Shown: positions 44,243-52,414 of the stretch, in pieces
How the letters are laid out: every line of letters starts with the position of its first letter
Numbering within the stretch: position 1 is the first letter of the stretch
From: an uncultured Mycoplasmatota bacterium
GTDB lineage: Bacteria > Bacillota_I > Bacilli_A > RF39 > UBA660
Assembly (NCBI GenBank): GCA_900548695.1
Contig: URLC01000004.1
Location: forward strand, 1-64,000
Direction: 5' to 3'
Length of the DNA stretch: 64,000 bases
Program-made: the position numbers and the translations under genes
The notes under the pieces: generated by a model
Database searches by the model: none
Seen by the model: only the letters and a program-made list of their open reading frames with translations
What the model was told of the DNA's origin: nothing

Positions 44243-46234
44243 ATGAATATATGGAAAGAAGAGTCTTTTGATATTAATTTATATAATCAAGTGGACAGTT
44301 TCTTTGAAAATTTACGTGGCAGTAAGAAATTAGAATATCGAGAAGGGCAACATACTATGGCTTTAGATATTATGGATGCCATAAAAAATCGCGAAATATC
44401 GTTAATTGAAGCTGGAGTAGGTAGTGGTAAATCTTGGGGATATTTAGTACCATTAATTGTATCTTGTAAAGATAAAGAAAGATTCAAAGGATTTATAATC
44501 TCAACTTCTTCCATTGCTTTACAAGATCAACTTCAAGAAGAAATAAAAACATTATCTAATCTATTAGAAATTCCAATAGATGTAGAAATTGCGAAAGGAA
44601 AAAACAACTATATTTGTCAAAAAAGGGCAGAACAGTTTTTAGCTTATCAAGATAATGCTAGTAGATACCCAGATTTAAGAGATAAGATTAAAGAAGGGAA
44701 AACAGAACGTGGGGAGTATCAAGAAATCCCAACTGTAGTCTGGAAAAGACTAAATGTTGATAGAGTAAAATGTAATGACTGTTTGTACCAAAAAAATTGT
44801 CAGTATAAACTAAAAAGAAAAACTTGGCCTACAAGTCGTGCTATAATTTGTAATCATGACCTATTAGCGGAAGCTTTAAAAAGAGAAAAATCTGGTAAAA
44901 TGTTAAATATTCCATCAGTCTTAGTAATAGATGAAGCCCACCAATTAGAAGAAAAAATTAGAAATTCTTACAAAAATAGTTTAACTAAAACAGGTATTGA
45001 AGCTTTAATTTATGCTATCTATTTAGAAACTACGGAAGAAATTGAATCTAGCCTACCAATTTTAACCACATTAAATCAAGTCTTTCGTACTATTAGTAAT
45101 AATGCTAAAAAAGAATATAAATCAAATAATCCCAATGACATAGAACATTTAGATAGTGAGACCAGTGGTTTCAAATGTACTAAAAAAGCAAAAGAACAAA
45201 TCAACAAGTTAATTATAGAAATGAATGATTTAATTATTGATGCAGAATTAAATATAGGTAAGAACGTAAATGTGGTATATAGAATTAATGAATTAAAAGA
45301 AGTAAAAAAAATCTTGACGGATATTGTTTCTGATCGTCAACAAAATATTTATTGGGCTGCTTTTCAACCCAATACGAAAGAACACGTTGAAATTCAATAT
45401 GTGCCTAAAAACATTAATAAAATTGCATCAAGATTGTTAAGTAATCCTAGTTATGCCAAAGTCTTTACCTCAGCTACCCTAACACCTAATATTAATGATT
45501 ATGGTTATTTTAAAAAAGGTTTAGGTCTAGATGAAATTGTAGGTTTACCAATTGTTCAAGAATTTCCACAATCATCACCATACGATTATGACCATAATAC
45601 AATATTATATTGTGCAAATGATGTTTTATCACCAAAGCAACAAGATCACAACTTATATATAGAATCATTATCTAAGAAAGTAGATGAGTTATTAGAAGTA
45701 ACAAAGGGGAGAAGCCTAATCTTATTTACTTCAAAAAGTGATATGGAAAAAGTTTATCAAAAACTTACGGAAAAAGATCATGACTTTAATATTATTCTTC
45801 AAGAAGATGGAAAAAGTGCTGATCTTATCAAAGAACAATTTAAAAATGATGAAACATCTTGCCTACTAGCAACGGGTGCTTTCTGGGAAGGAATAGATAT
45901 AAAAGGTCCATCTTTAGAACAAGTGATTATAACAAAATTGCCATTTCCAATAGTAGATCCTATTATGCAAGAAAAAGCATCATACTATAGTGATGGCTTC
46001 CAAGAAGTTTATATGCCAGAAATGCTTTTAAAATTAAAACAAGGTACAGGTCGTCTAATTAGAAGTAGAAACGACAGAGGTATCATTTCTATATTAGATT
46101 CCAGAATGACGGAGTATGGTGAGACGATATTAGATGCTCTACCATATAAAAATGTTACTGGGTCCATAGATGAAGTTTTAGAATTTGCAAGAGAAAACCT
46201 ACAAAACCAAAAAAACAACTACCACAAAAGTTGA
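44243..46234 (+). CDS. dinG: DinG-type Fe-S superfamily 2 helicase
   Basis: 663 residues. Walker A EAGVGSGKS (~55-63), DEAH box (VLVIDEAHQLEE), C-terminal motifs GAFWEGIDIKGP and QGTGRLIRSRNDRG belong to the XPD/DinG family of 5'-3' DNA helicases. Four cysteines in the right place, one in YICQKR and three in KCNDCLYQKNCQYK, should hold a 4Fe-4S cluster, as in E. coli DinG and XPD and unlike B. subtilis DinG, which has an exonuclease domain instead. ATG 44243 is used because an ATG at 44237 abuts the ribosome site. Likely clears R-loops or recombination intermediates. Confidence 0.9.
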   Translation: MNIWKEESFDINLYNQVDSFFENLRGSKKLEYREGQHTMALDIMDAIKNREISLIEAGVGSGKSWGYLVPLIVSCKDKERFKGFIISTSSIALQDQLQEEIKTLSNLLEIPIDVEIAKGKNNYICQKRAEQFLAYQDNASRYPDLRDKIKEGKTERGEYQEIPTVVWKRLNVDRVKCNDCLYQKNCQYKLKRKTWPTSRAIICNHDLLAEALKREKSGKMLNIPSVLVIDEAHQLEEKIRNSYKNSLTKTGIEALIYAIYLETTEEIESSLPILTTLNQVFRTISNNAKKEYKSNNPNDIEHLDSETSGFKCTKKAKEQINKLIIEMNDLIIDAELNIGKNVNVVYRINELKEVKKILTDIVSDRQQNIYWAAFQPNTKEHVEIQYVPKNINKIASRLLSNPSYAKVFTSATLTPNINDYGYFKKGLGLDEIVGLPIVQEFPQSSPYDYDHNTILYCANDVLSPKQQDHNLYIESLSKKVDELLEVTKGRSLILFTSKSDMEKVYQKLTEKDHDFNIILQEDGKSADLIKEQFKNDETSCLLATGAFWEGIDIKGPSLEQVIITKLPFPIVDPIMQEKASYYSDGFQEVYMPEMLLKLKQGTGRLIRSRNDRGIISILDSRMTEYGETILDALPYKNVTGSIDEVLEFARENLQNQKNNYHKS

Positions 46235-46259
46235 CATAAAACAATAGCTATGTTATACT
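46231..46259 (+). promoter_or_regulatory. Strong promoter of the L21-L27 operon
   Basis: Perfect -35 TTGACA (46231-46236, containing the TGA stop of dinG), 17-bp spacer, extended -10 TGTTATACT (46251-46259). Confidence 0.85.
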
Positions 46260-46265
46260 TTAACT

Positions 46266-46350
46266 GTTTGACGCCTCATGCTCAAACCGCATTGAAAAGG
46301 TAAAAACAAGATTCTTGTACCTTAAGAGCGAGTCTTAAGTTTAAAAAAAA
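46266..46350 (+). ncRNA. Ribosomal protein L21 leader
   Basis: The ~95-nt untranslated region between the promoter and rplU has the features of the L21 leader found before rplU in Bacillota: tgtttgacgcctcatgctcaaaccgc, a middle hairpin with aaggtaaaaacaagattcttgtacctt, and a 3' gag-cgagtcttaag element. Such leaders are thought to let L21 repress its own operon. Confidence 0.75.
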
Positions 46351-46362
46351 GGAGGTATATGA

Positions 46363-46665
46363 ATGAACGCTGTAATTAAAGTTGGAGGAAAACAATATTA
46401 CGTAACAGAAGGTTCAGAAATTTTTGTAGAAAAATTAAATGCTAATGCTGGTGATGTTGTTAAATTCGACCAAGTATTAATGCTTGATAGTAAAATAGGA
46501 AGTCCTTATCTTACTAATGTTACCGTAGAAGGTAAAGTAATCAAAAACGGTAAGCAAAGAAAAATTACTGTCTTCAAATATAAATCAAAAGACAGATCTA
46601 ACCGTAAGAAACAAGGACATAGACAACCTTATACAAAAATTGAAATTACAAAAATTAATGGTTAA
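46363..46665 (+). CDS. rplU: Ribosomal protein L21
   Basis: 100 residues, full family length. N-terminal AVIKVGGKQYYVTEGSEI and C-terminal VFKYKSKDRSNRKKQGHRQPY are the L21 signatures. Part of the large subunit, binding 23S rRNA near L20. First gene of rplU-prp-rpmA, read from the L21 leader. Confidence 0.98.
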   Translation: MNAVIKVGGKQYYVTEGSEIFVEKLNANAGDVVKFDQVLMLDSKIGSPYLTNVTVEGKVIKNGKQRKITVFKYKSKDRSNRKKQGHRQPYTKIEITKING

Positions 46666-46668
46666 TTA

Positions 46669-46971
46669 ATGATTCAAGTAAAAGTAGAAAAAAAACATGC
46701 TAAATACAAAAAAATTTCTATATTGGGTCATGCAATGTATGATGATTATGGAAAAGATATTGTTTGTAGTGCTGCTAGTAGTATTGTTACTACAACAGTG
46801 AATGGTATTTTAGCACTAGATAAAGGTAGTCTAAGTTATATGGTTAGTAAAAAAGGAATGACTATCGACATCAAAAATGAAGATAGTACAACCCAATTAC
46901 TAGTGAACAATATGGTTAGTCTTTTAAAAGAGTTGGAACAAAATTATCCAGCTAATATTGAAGTAAAGTAA
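46669..46971 (+). CDS. prp: Ribosomal-processing cysteine protease Prp
   Basis: 100-residue YsxB-family cysteine protease. Catalytic His21 in LGHAMYD and Cys33 in IVCSAASSIV have the Prp arrangement. In Staphylococcus aureus Prp removes the N-terminal leader of L27 after a Phe, which is needed for ribosome function; it also processes phage proteins. It starts 3 bp after rplU and ends 11 bp before rpmA, its known substrate. In this window L32 also carries the target motif, so it may have a second ribosomal substrate. Confidence 0.96.
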   Translation: MIQVKVEKKHAKYKKISILGHAMYDDYGKDIVCSAASSIVTTTVNGILALDKGSLSYMVSKKGMTIDIKNEDSTTQLLVNNMVSLLKELEQNYPANIEVK

Positions 46972-46982
46972 GGAGGAGAATT

Positions 46983-47273
46983 ATGGAGTTTTTAAAATTA
47001 GATATCCAATTATTTGCTCACCATAAAGGGCAAGGTTCAACATCTAATGGTCGTGATTCTGCAGGACGTAGACTTGGAGCAAAAGCTGCTGATGGTGAAT
47101 TTATAACAGCAGGTTCTATTATATATCGTCAACGTGGAACTAAAGTATTCCCAGGAACTAATGTACGTCGTGGAAATGATGATAGTTTATATTCAACAGT
47201 TGACGGAATCGTTAAATTTGAACGCTTAGGAAGAGACAAAAAACAAGCTTCAGTTTATCCAGTAGGAGAATAA
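46983..47273 (+). CDS. rpmA: Ribosomal protein L27 with Prp-cleaved leader
   Basis: 96 residues. Large-subunit protein whose N-terminal tail reaches the peptidyl-transferase centre. The protein begins MEFLKLDIQLF|AHHKGQGST, the Bacillota-type leader cut by Prp between Phe and Ala, exposing the mature AHHKG tail. The rest (NGRDSAGRRLGAKAADGEFI, GSIIYRQRGTKVFPG) is standard L27. It ends the rplU-prp-rpmA operon at a terminator. Confidence 0.98.
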   Translation: MEFLKLDIQLFAHHKGQGSTSNGRDSAGRRLGAKAADGEFITAGSIIYRQRGTKVFPGTNVRRGNDDSLYSTVDGIVKFERLGRDKKQASVYPVGE

Positions 47274-47296
47274 GAGCCGTAAGGTTCTTTTTTTGT
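47272..47296 (+). terminator. Rho-independent terminator of the L21-L27 operon
   Basis: Stem aagagcc / ggttctt (one G-T pair), loop gtaa, then seven T. Confidence 0.85.
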
Positions 47297-47318
47297 AAAA
47301 TAAAAGAGGTGAATAAAT

Positions 47319-47804
47319 TTGTATTCTAATGATATTTATATAAGAGTAGGTGAATTCTTAAAAGAAAAAGGAATCGTAAATAATCCATTAATTTCATATA
47401 CAAAAGAAAGAAAAAAGGAAGCCATAAATGCTTTAACTGATGGTTTATTAGAATATAGTTGCCAAAAATTATATGAACAAGGAGATACCAAAGATGTAGT
47501 GATGGATTTAAGTGTCTTATTTGATAGACTAGATAGTTATATAGCACCAAACGAACAGGAAAAGTTTTATCAAAACTATGTATTTTGTATGTTAAATACC
47601 TACAATTCTTTAGAAAATACAAACTATATGTGGAGTCCAGAAATGGAAAAAACAAAGGATTTAAATTATCCAAGATTTGAAAAAGAAGGAAACTATTTAG
47701 AATTTTTTAAAACGGGACCAGAGAGTACCAATAAGGAAACAGCACTATGGCTTTTAGACTATCTTCAAACAAAATATGTCTGTAAAATCTATGAAAAACA
47801 CTGA
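47319..47804 (+). CDS. Small protein of unknown function
   Basis: 161 residues, acidic, soluble, mostly helical; no motif recognised. Starts at TTG 47319 with an agaggtga ribosome site 6 bases upstream. It is the first of three genes lying between rpmA and obgE, which are neighbours in most Bacilli. Confidence 0.6.
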   Translation: MYSNDIYIRVGEFLKEKGIVNNPLISYTKERKKEAINALTDGLLEYSCQKLYEQGDTKDVVMDLSVLFDRLDSYIAPNEQEKFYQNYVFCMLNTYNSLENTNYMWSPEMEKTKDLNYPRFEKEGNYLEFFKTGPESTNKETALWLLDYLQTKYVCKIYEKH

Positions 47805-47861
47805 GAAAACTTTATTTTATAAAATCGATATGATACACTAAGTAAGAATAGAGGTACAAAT

Positions 47862-48137
47862 ATGGATAATAAAATTAAAGTAACAACAGAAAATAATCAG
47901 ACTTTAGAAGTAGAAGTATTAGATATTTTTAATGTAGTTGGCTATGAAGGAAAAGATTATATTTTATATTCTCTAGGAGAAGAGCTAGACCAAGATCATG
48001 AACAAGCCTATGTATCAATATTAGCTCAAACGGAATATGGTTATAATCTATTAGAAATTACAGATCCAAAAGAATGGCAAATAGTCCAAAAAGCTCTAGA
48101 AGAAGATATCGCTTTAGCAGGTGATACGGATGAATAA
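47862..48137 (+). CDS. DUF1292 (YrzB-like) family protein
   Basis: 91-residue acidic protein with the DUF1292 pattern (LEVEVLDIFNVVGYEGKDYILYSL ... EQAYVSILAQTEYG ... DPKEWQIVQKALEE). Paralogue of the product at 9985; both are followed by a coiled-coil gene whose start lies at the end of the DUF1292 gene. Function of the family is unknown. Confidence 0.85.
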   Translation: MDNKIKVTTENNQTLEVEVLDIFNVVGYEGKDYILYSLGEELDQDHEQAYVSILAQTEYGYNLLEITDPKEWQIVQKALEEDIALAGDTDE

Positions 48138-48963
48138 CTCCGACCGAGTCTATCAAGAAATGATAGAAAAGAGCATGAGAAATATTTCCACTGAGATTAA
48201 GAAATTAGAGCAACAAAATAAAGGATTAAGAGCAGTAACTGATAACTTAACTATAAAAATAGATGGTTTGAAATTGCAGTTACAAGAATTAAATCAAGAA
48301 TTAAAAAATTATGAAGAAAGAATTACTCTTTCAGAACGTAAAGAAAGTAAGCTAGATAAAACGGATGCTAAAGTTGCTGAAATAATCGCCAAAGAGGAAA
48401 GCCATGTTCAAAAAATAAGAGACTTAGAAACTATGAAAAAAAGTCTCCATACCACTAGGGCAGAAAGAAAAGTAAATAAACAAATTGCTCACCAACAAGA
48501 AATAATAAAAAAGCTCCAAAAGAAAAATGCTAGAATAGATTTAAGACAAAAAGTAATTATGATGCCTAAATATTATCGTGTAAAAAAAAGAGCCCAATTA
48601 TTAAATAAACAACAAGCAAAAGTAAATCTTGCAATGGCTAACATTCATGATATGGAAGCGATGAAAAAAATGTTAGATCCAGAAAATAAGCTGATGGATA
48701 ATTTGAAGTCAGTAATATATGATATAAAAGGGGCCTATTATCAAAAAAAACTTAGTCATTCACAAGACGTCTTAGAGACTATGCAACACTCGAAAAATAA
48801 TATTGCAATTCGTGGAGCTAACGCTATTACTTTAAGTAAAAAGGCCATAAATAAATTAAGAAAAAATAATAACTTAACAAAAGAAACAGCGATTGATTTA
48901 GTAAATGCTAAAAAAGAAGAAAGCCAAACTATGACTACAGCCTTATCAACTGTAGTTCGTTAA
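48130..48963 (+). CDS. Coiled-coil protein coupled to DUF1292
   Basis: 277 residues, basic, nearly all coiled coil (~5-125 and ~170-220 by heptad pattern, e.g. MRNISTEIKKLEQQNKGLRA), no membrane segment. ATG 48130 is 5 bases after the aggtga site and overlaps the DUF1292 gene by 8 bp; an in-frame GTG at 48121 lies within that site. The basic middle (LRQKVIMMPKYYRVKKRAQLL) could bind nucleic acid or membrane, but no family is recognised. Confidence 0.65.
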   Translation: MNNSDRVYQEMIEKSMRNISTEIKKLEQQNKGLRAVTDNLTIKIDGLKLQLQELNQELKNYEERITLSERKESKLDKTDAKVAEIIAKEESHVQKIRDLETMKKSLHTTRAERKVNKQIAHQQEIIKKLQKKNARIDLRQKVIMMPKYYRVKKRAQLLNKQQAKVNLAMANIHDMEAMKKMLDPENKLMDNLKSVIYDIKGAYYQKKLSHSQDVLETMQHSKNNIAIRGANAITLSKKAINKLRKNNNLTKETAIDLVNAKKEESQTMTTALSTVVR

Positions 48964-48993
48964 AGAAAAGAATATCTTTTCTTTTGTTTTTTT
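48963..48993 (+). terminator. Rho-independent terminator
   Basis: Stem aaagaaaag / cttttcttt around aatat, followed by a T-rich run. Confidence 0.75.
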
Positions 48994-48996
48994 AAA

Positions 48997-49005
48997 TGAT
49001 ATAAT
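48997..49005 (+). promoter_or_regulatory. Extended -10 promoter of obgE
   Basis: TGATATAAT at 48997-49005, 25 bp before the start codon. Confidence 0.6.
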
Positions 49006-49029
49006 ATAGCCGAAAAAGGAGGAGAGTAT

Positions 49030-50310
49030 ATGTTCGTAGATGAGGTAGAAATTAGAGTAGAAGCCGGTAATGGTGGAGATGGTTGTACAGCTTTCCGTCG
49101 TGAAAAATATGTTTCCATGGGAGGACCATATGGGGGAAATGGTGGTCATGGTTCTGATATTATATTCAAAGTAGATGAGGGACTTCATACTCTTCTAGAT
49201 TTAAGATATCAAAAATTAATTAAAGGTAAAAAAGGAGAAAATGGACGCGGTAAAAATCAGCATGGGAAAGGTGCTGAGCCTATAGTTATTAAAGTTCCTC
49301 AAGGAACTGTTGTAACAGATTTAGATACGGGTTTGATTTTAGCTGACTTATCTAAAAAAAATCAAGAAGAAGTAATTGCGAAAGGTGGACGTGGTGGACG
49401 TGGTAACACCGCTTTCAAAACACAAACGAATACTGCACCCGATTATTCTGAAAATGGAGAAGAAGGAGAGCAAAAAAACCTAAAAGTAGAAGTAAAAATG
49501 TTAGCAGATGTTGGTCTTGTTGGTCTACCAAGTGTTGGTAAAAGTACCATCATATCTATGGTTTCTAAATCTAAACCCAAAATAGCAGCTTACCACTTTA
49601 CAACCTTAAATCCTAATTTAGGAGTTGTAAAAGCAAGTGATGGTCGAAGTTTTGTGATGGCTGATTTACCAGGTCTAATAGAAGGGGCATCAGAAGGAGA
49701 AGGGCTAGGTGATAAATTCTTAAGACATATTGAAAGAACCAAAGTAATTGCGCATGTAATTGATATGAGCGCTAGTGAGTTAAGAGATCCTTATGAAGAC
49801 TATATTTTAATTAATAAAGAATTAGAAGCATTTAACGAAAAACTAATCAAAAAGCCTCAAATTATTATTGCTAATAAAATGGATCTTCCAAATGCAAAAG
49901 AAGAGCTTGAGAAATTCAAGAAGAAATTGGTAAAAGATGTTGAAATCTTTGAAATAAGTGCCGCAACTAATACAGGCTTACAAAAAGTAGTAGACCGTCT
50001 AGCTGATTTAGTAGACGAAGTACCAAATAATCCTTTATATGATGATAGCCAAATTGAAAGTCATGTCTTATACAAATTTAAGAAAGAAGAACCATTCACT
50101 ATTTCTAAAGACGATGATGGTACTTGGGTAATTAGTGGTAAAGAAGTCGAAAAAATCTTTAAGATGACTAAATTTTCATCAGATGAAGCAGCTTACAAAT
50201 TTGCTAAAAAACTAAGAAGAATGGGAATTGATGATAAATTAGAAGAACTTGGTATCCAAGAAGGAGAACAAGTAAGAATATTAGACTTCTATTTCGATTA
50301 CCGTAAATAA
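49030..50310 (+). CDS. obgE: GTPase ObgE/CgtA
   Basis: 426-residue essential GTPase acting in 50S ribosome assembly and stress and, in Bacillus, in sporulation initiation. Glycine-rich Obg domain (~1-158: GNGGDGCTAFRREKYV, GGNGGHG), GTPase domain with G1 GLPSVGKST, G3 DLPGLIEGASEGEGLG and G4 NKMD, and the C-terminal OCT domain (~345-426) of Bacillota Obg are all complete. Monocistronic here. Confidence 0.97.
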   Translation: MFVDEVEIRVEAGNGGDGCTAFRREKYVSMGGPYGGNGGHGSDIIFKVDEGLHTLLDLRYQKLIKGKKGENGRGKNQHGKGAEPIVIKVPQGTVVTDLDTGLILADLSKKNQEEVIAKGGRGGRGNTAFKTQTNTAPDYSENGEEGEQKNLKVEVKMLADVGLVGLPSVGKSTIISMVSKSKPKIAAYHFTTLNPNLGVVKASDGRSFVMADLPGLIEGASEGEGLGDKFLRHIERTKVIAHVIDMSASELRDPYEDYILINKELEAFNEKLIKKPQIIIANKMDLPNAKEELEKFKKKLVKDVEIFEISAATNTGLQKVVDRLADLVDEVPNNPLYDDSQIESHVLYKFKKEEPFTISKDDDGTWVISGKEVEKIFKMTKFSSDEAAYKFAKKLRRMGIDDKLEELGIQEGEQVRILDFYFDYRK

Positions 50311-50326
50311 TATAATATACTAAAAA

Positions 50327-50355
50327 GAAAATTCTAGAAATCTAGAATTTTTTCT
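50327..50355 (+). terminator. Rho-independent terminator of obgE
   Basis: Perfect 10-bp stem aaattctaga / tctagaattt, loop aa, followed by T run. Confidence 0.85.
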
Positions 50356-50413
50356 TTACAATAAGAAATAGAATGTAGTAGAATAGGGGCATTAAGGCAA
50401 AGAAGGAATCTTT

Positions 50414-51088
50414 ATGAAAACTAGCGAACTTTTAGGAGTTAGACAAAAAATAATTAACTTTTTAATGGAACATCAAAATGACTACACCCAAGAAGAGAAA
50501 GATTTTATTATTAAAAACTATAGTTGGGGGTTTACCTCCTTTTTAGTACCTGATATCTTAAGGCAAATTTATGATGAACTAAACATTTTACCAATGGATA
50601 AAAATATTTATATGACTTTTTTAAAACTATTAAAAGAAAAGTTCGATATTAACCGTGACATAGTTGAATTAGGCGGTGGTAAAATTCCTTGCTTAGGTAA
50701 AAAAATAGCTCTTGCTCAAAAGAAAGGAACCATTACTGTCTATGACGATAAATTAATATCATTAACTTCTCCTTACCCGAATTTAACTCTAAAAAAAGAA
50801 ATATTAAAAGAAAATACAAATTTAAAGCAAGATATGCTAGTTGCTTTTATGCCTTGCGAAGGAACAGAAACGGCTATTCATCTAGCTGGAAAAAATAATT
50901 TAGACTTTATGATAGCTCTTTGCGAAGGACCCTGTCATACTGAACTAGAATGGGAATATATTTTTGATAATTGGGAACAAAATATTTTATATGAAGCAAA
51001 AAAAACAACGTCTGAAAATAAGTTAGGACACTTAGAAATGATTTATATGAAAGAAAATCCATATCCTATTATTTATAATAAACGCTAA
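50414..51088 (+). CDS. Rossmann-fold protein resembling SAM methyltransferases
   Basis: 224 residues, soluble. DIVELGGGKIPCLGKKIALA (~79-98) looks like the glycine-rich first motif of class I SAM-dependent methyltransferases, followed by GTITVYDDKL (acidic end of strand 2) and VAFMPCEGTETAIHLA in place of the usual motif IV. The catalytic motif is not recognised and the family is unclear, so activity is uncertain. Its own weak promoter; ends without an obvious terminator. Confidence 0.5.
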   Translation: MKTSELLGVRQKIINFLMEHQNDYTQEEKDFIIKNYSWGFTSFLVPDILRQIYDELNILPMDKNIYMTFLKLLKEKFDINRDIVELGGGKIPCLGKKIALAQKKGTITVYDDKLISLTSPYPNLTLKKEILKENTNLKQDMLVAFMPCEGTETAIHLAGKNNLDFMIALCEGPCHTELEWEYIFDNWEQNILYEAKKTTSENKLGHLEMIYMKENPYPIIYNKR

Positions 51089-51147
51089 TTTCTTGTCAAT
51101 TAAAAAATGTAAGCCAATAAAAGATTGCAGAAGCTAATAAATTGCGC

Positions 51148-51153
51148 TATAAT
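51148..51153 (+). promoter_or_regulatory. -10 element of the Hpt-receiver gene
   Basis: TATAAT at 51148-51153; the -35 region is not clear. Confidence 0.45.
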
Positions 51154-51186
51154 CGAATTAACATATGTAAGTAAAAGGATGGGAAT

Positions 51187-52002
51187 ATGAAAAGTGTAGA
51201 TTTTTTAAAAGAAAAAGGTGTAGATGTAGAAAAGAGTTTAGAATTGTTCGGTGATATGGATACCTATAACTCAACTATTGGAGAATTTATTTTAGGGGCA
51301 ACATCCAAATTGCCAAAATTAGAAGAATATAAAAATGATAAAGATATGAATAACTACGCAATTTATGCGCATTCATTAAAAAGTGATGCTAAATACTTTG
51401 GTTTTACTAAATTAGCTGAACTTGCTTATAATCAAGAAATGAAAAGTAAAGAAGGAGACGTTTATTATATTTATGATACATACGATGATTTAGTAAACGA
51501 AACAAATCGTTTGATTCACGTTGTAAAACAATATTTGGGTGAAGAACCTAGTGATGAAGAACCAAAATCAATAAGTATTACTCCTATTTTAGAAGAACAA
51601 CGTGAGGTATATCAAGAACCAACTATTTTGGTGGCAGATGATTCTAATATTGTTAGAAACTTTGTTAGCCGTATTTTTAGCGGTACCTATAAAGTTGGTG
51701 TAGCAAAAGATGGAGAAGAAGCTCTAGCTATTATTAAGGCTAATCAAACAAACGATAATTTAAAAGCTATTTTACTTGATTTAAATATGCCAGAAGTAGA
51801 TGGTTTTGCTGTGTTAGACTATATGAAAAGTCAAAAATTATTTACTCAGTTACCAGTATCTATAATTTCTGGAGACTCATCCAAAGAAACGATTGATAGA
51901 GCCTTTACTTATCAAATTGTTGACATGATAAAAAAACCATTTAACGATAAAGATATTAAAATGGTCATTGAAAAAACCATCTATTTTAAAGAAATGAATT
52001 AA
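51187..52002 (+). CDS. Hpt-receiver phosphorelay protein without output domain
   Basis: 271 residues. N-terminal ~120 form a histidine phosphotransfer domain: His62 in YAHSLKSDAKYFG is the expected phosphorylated residue. C-terminal ~140-271 is a receiver: acidic pair in VADDSN, phospho-acceptor Asp198 in LLDLNMPEVDG, Ser/Thr in ISGDSS and Lys250 in IKKPF. No kinase or DNA-binding domain is present, and none is nearby, so it should pass phosphate between partners encoded elsewhere. B. subtilis Spo0F/Spo0B functions fused in one chain would look like this, but homology to them is not shown. Confidence 0.85.
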   Translation: MKSVDFLKEKGVDVEKSLELFGDMDTYNSTIGEFILGATSKLPKLEEYKNDKDMNNYAIYAHSLKSDAKYFGFTKLAELAYNQEMKSKEGDVYYIYDTYDDLVNETNRLIHVVKQYLGEEPSDEEPKSISITPILEEQREVYQEPTILVADDSNIVRNFVSRIFSGTYKVGVAKDGEEALAIIKANQTNDNLKAILLDLNMPEVDGFAVLDYMKSQKLFTQLPVSIISGDSSKETIDRAFTYQIVDMIKKPFNDKDIKMVIEKTIYFKEMN

Positions 52003-52033
52003 AAAAGAAAGATTATTGATCTTCCTTTTTTTG
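52001..52033. terminator. Bidirectional terminator
   Basis: Stem aaaaaagaaagat / atcttcctttttt (one mismatch) between converging genes. Confidence 0.65.
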
Positions 52034-52252
52034 TTCTAAAAGCCCTTTTTCAACTCTAGTTTTAATAATATCTACTAACTGATTTTTTAACTCTTGATCA
52101 GCACTTTCCCAAATAATTTCTAAAAATACGCCAAGACCAGGTAGAGTAACTTCATCCTGCGAAGCAACAGATTCATCAATCGCTCTTCTTAAAGTATCAT
52201 AATCGTCCCCCTTAAAGTTATTAATAATATGTTCTCTAATATTTAAATTCAT
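52013..52252 (-). CDS. sspI: Small acid-soluble spore protein SspI
   Basis: 79 residues on the minus strand. MNLNIREHIINNF, then EVTLPGLGVFLEIIWESADQ, match B. subtilis SspI (DLNLRHAVIANV; EEKMLPGLGVLFEVIWQHA) in order and length, with a slightly longer C-terminus. SspI is a minor spore-core protein made in the forespore. ATG 52252 follows a gaggagg site. As in B. subtilis, it lies next to a ysgA-type RNA methyltransferase (with one gene between here). A sigma-G-like promoter lies directly upstream. Its presence is the best sign in this window of sporulation. Confidence 0.88.
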   Translation of the reverse strand: MNLNIREHIINNFKGDDYDTLRRAIDESVASQDEVTLPGLGVFLEIIWESADQELKNQLVDIIKTRVEKGLLEQKKEDQ

Positions 52253-52270
52253 AAGATTCCTCCTCAAAAT

Positions 52271-52299
52271 TAGAATGAACTGAATAAAGAAAAATATAC
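52271..52299 (-). promoter_or_regulatory. Sigma-G-like promoter of sspI
   Basis: On the minus strand: -35 GTATA (52295-52299), 17-bp spacer, -10 CATTCTA (52271-52277). This fits the forespore sigma-F/G consensus (GHATR ... CATnnTA). The predicted start lies at or just before the ribosome site. Confidence 0.55.
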
Positions 52300-52414
52300 T
52301 AAATAGTTCAAAAAAATATTATAATAAAAAGAAAAAAGAATAGAAAAATGCCAAAGCTAGACGGGGAAACTTTCTTTTCTTTTTATTTTATAGTACAATA
52401 TTCTTGGTGATAGC

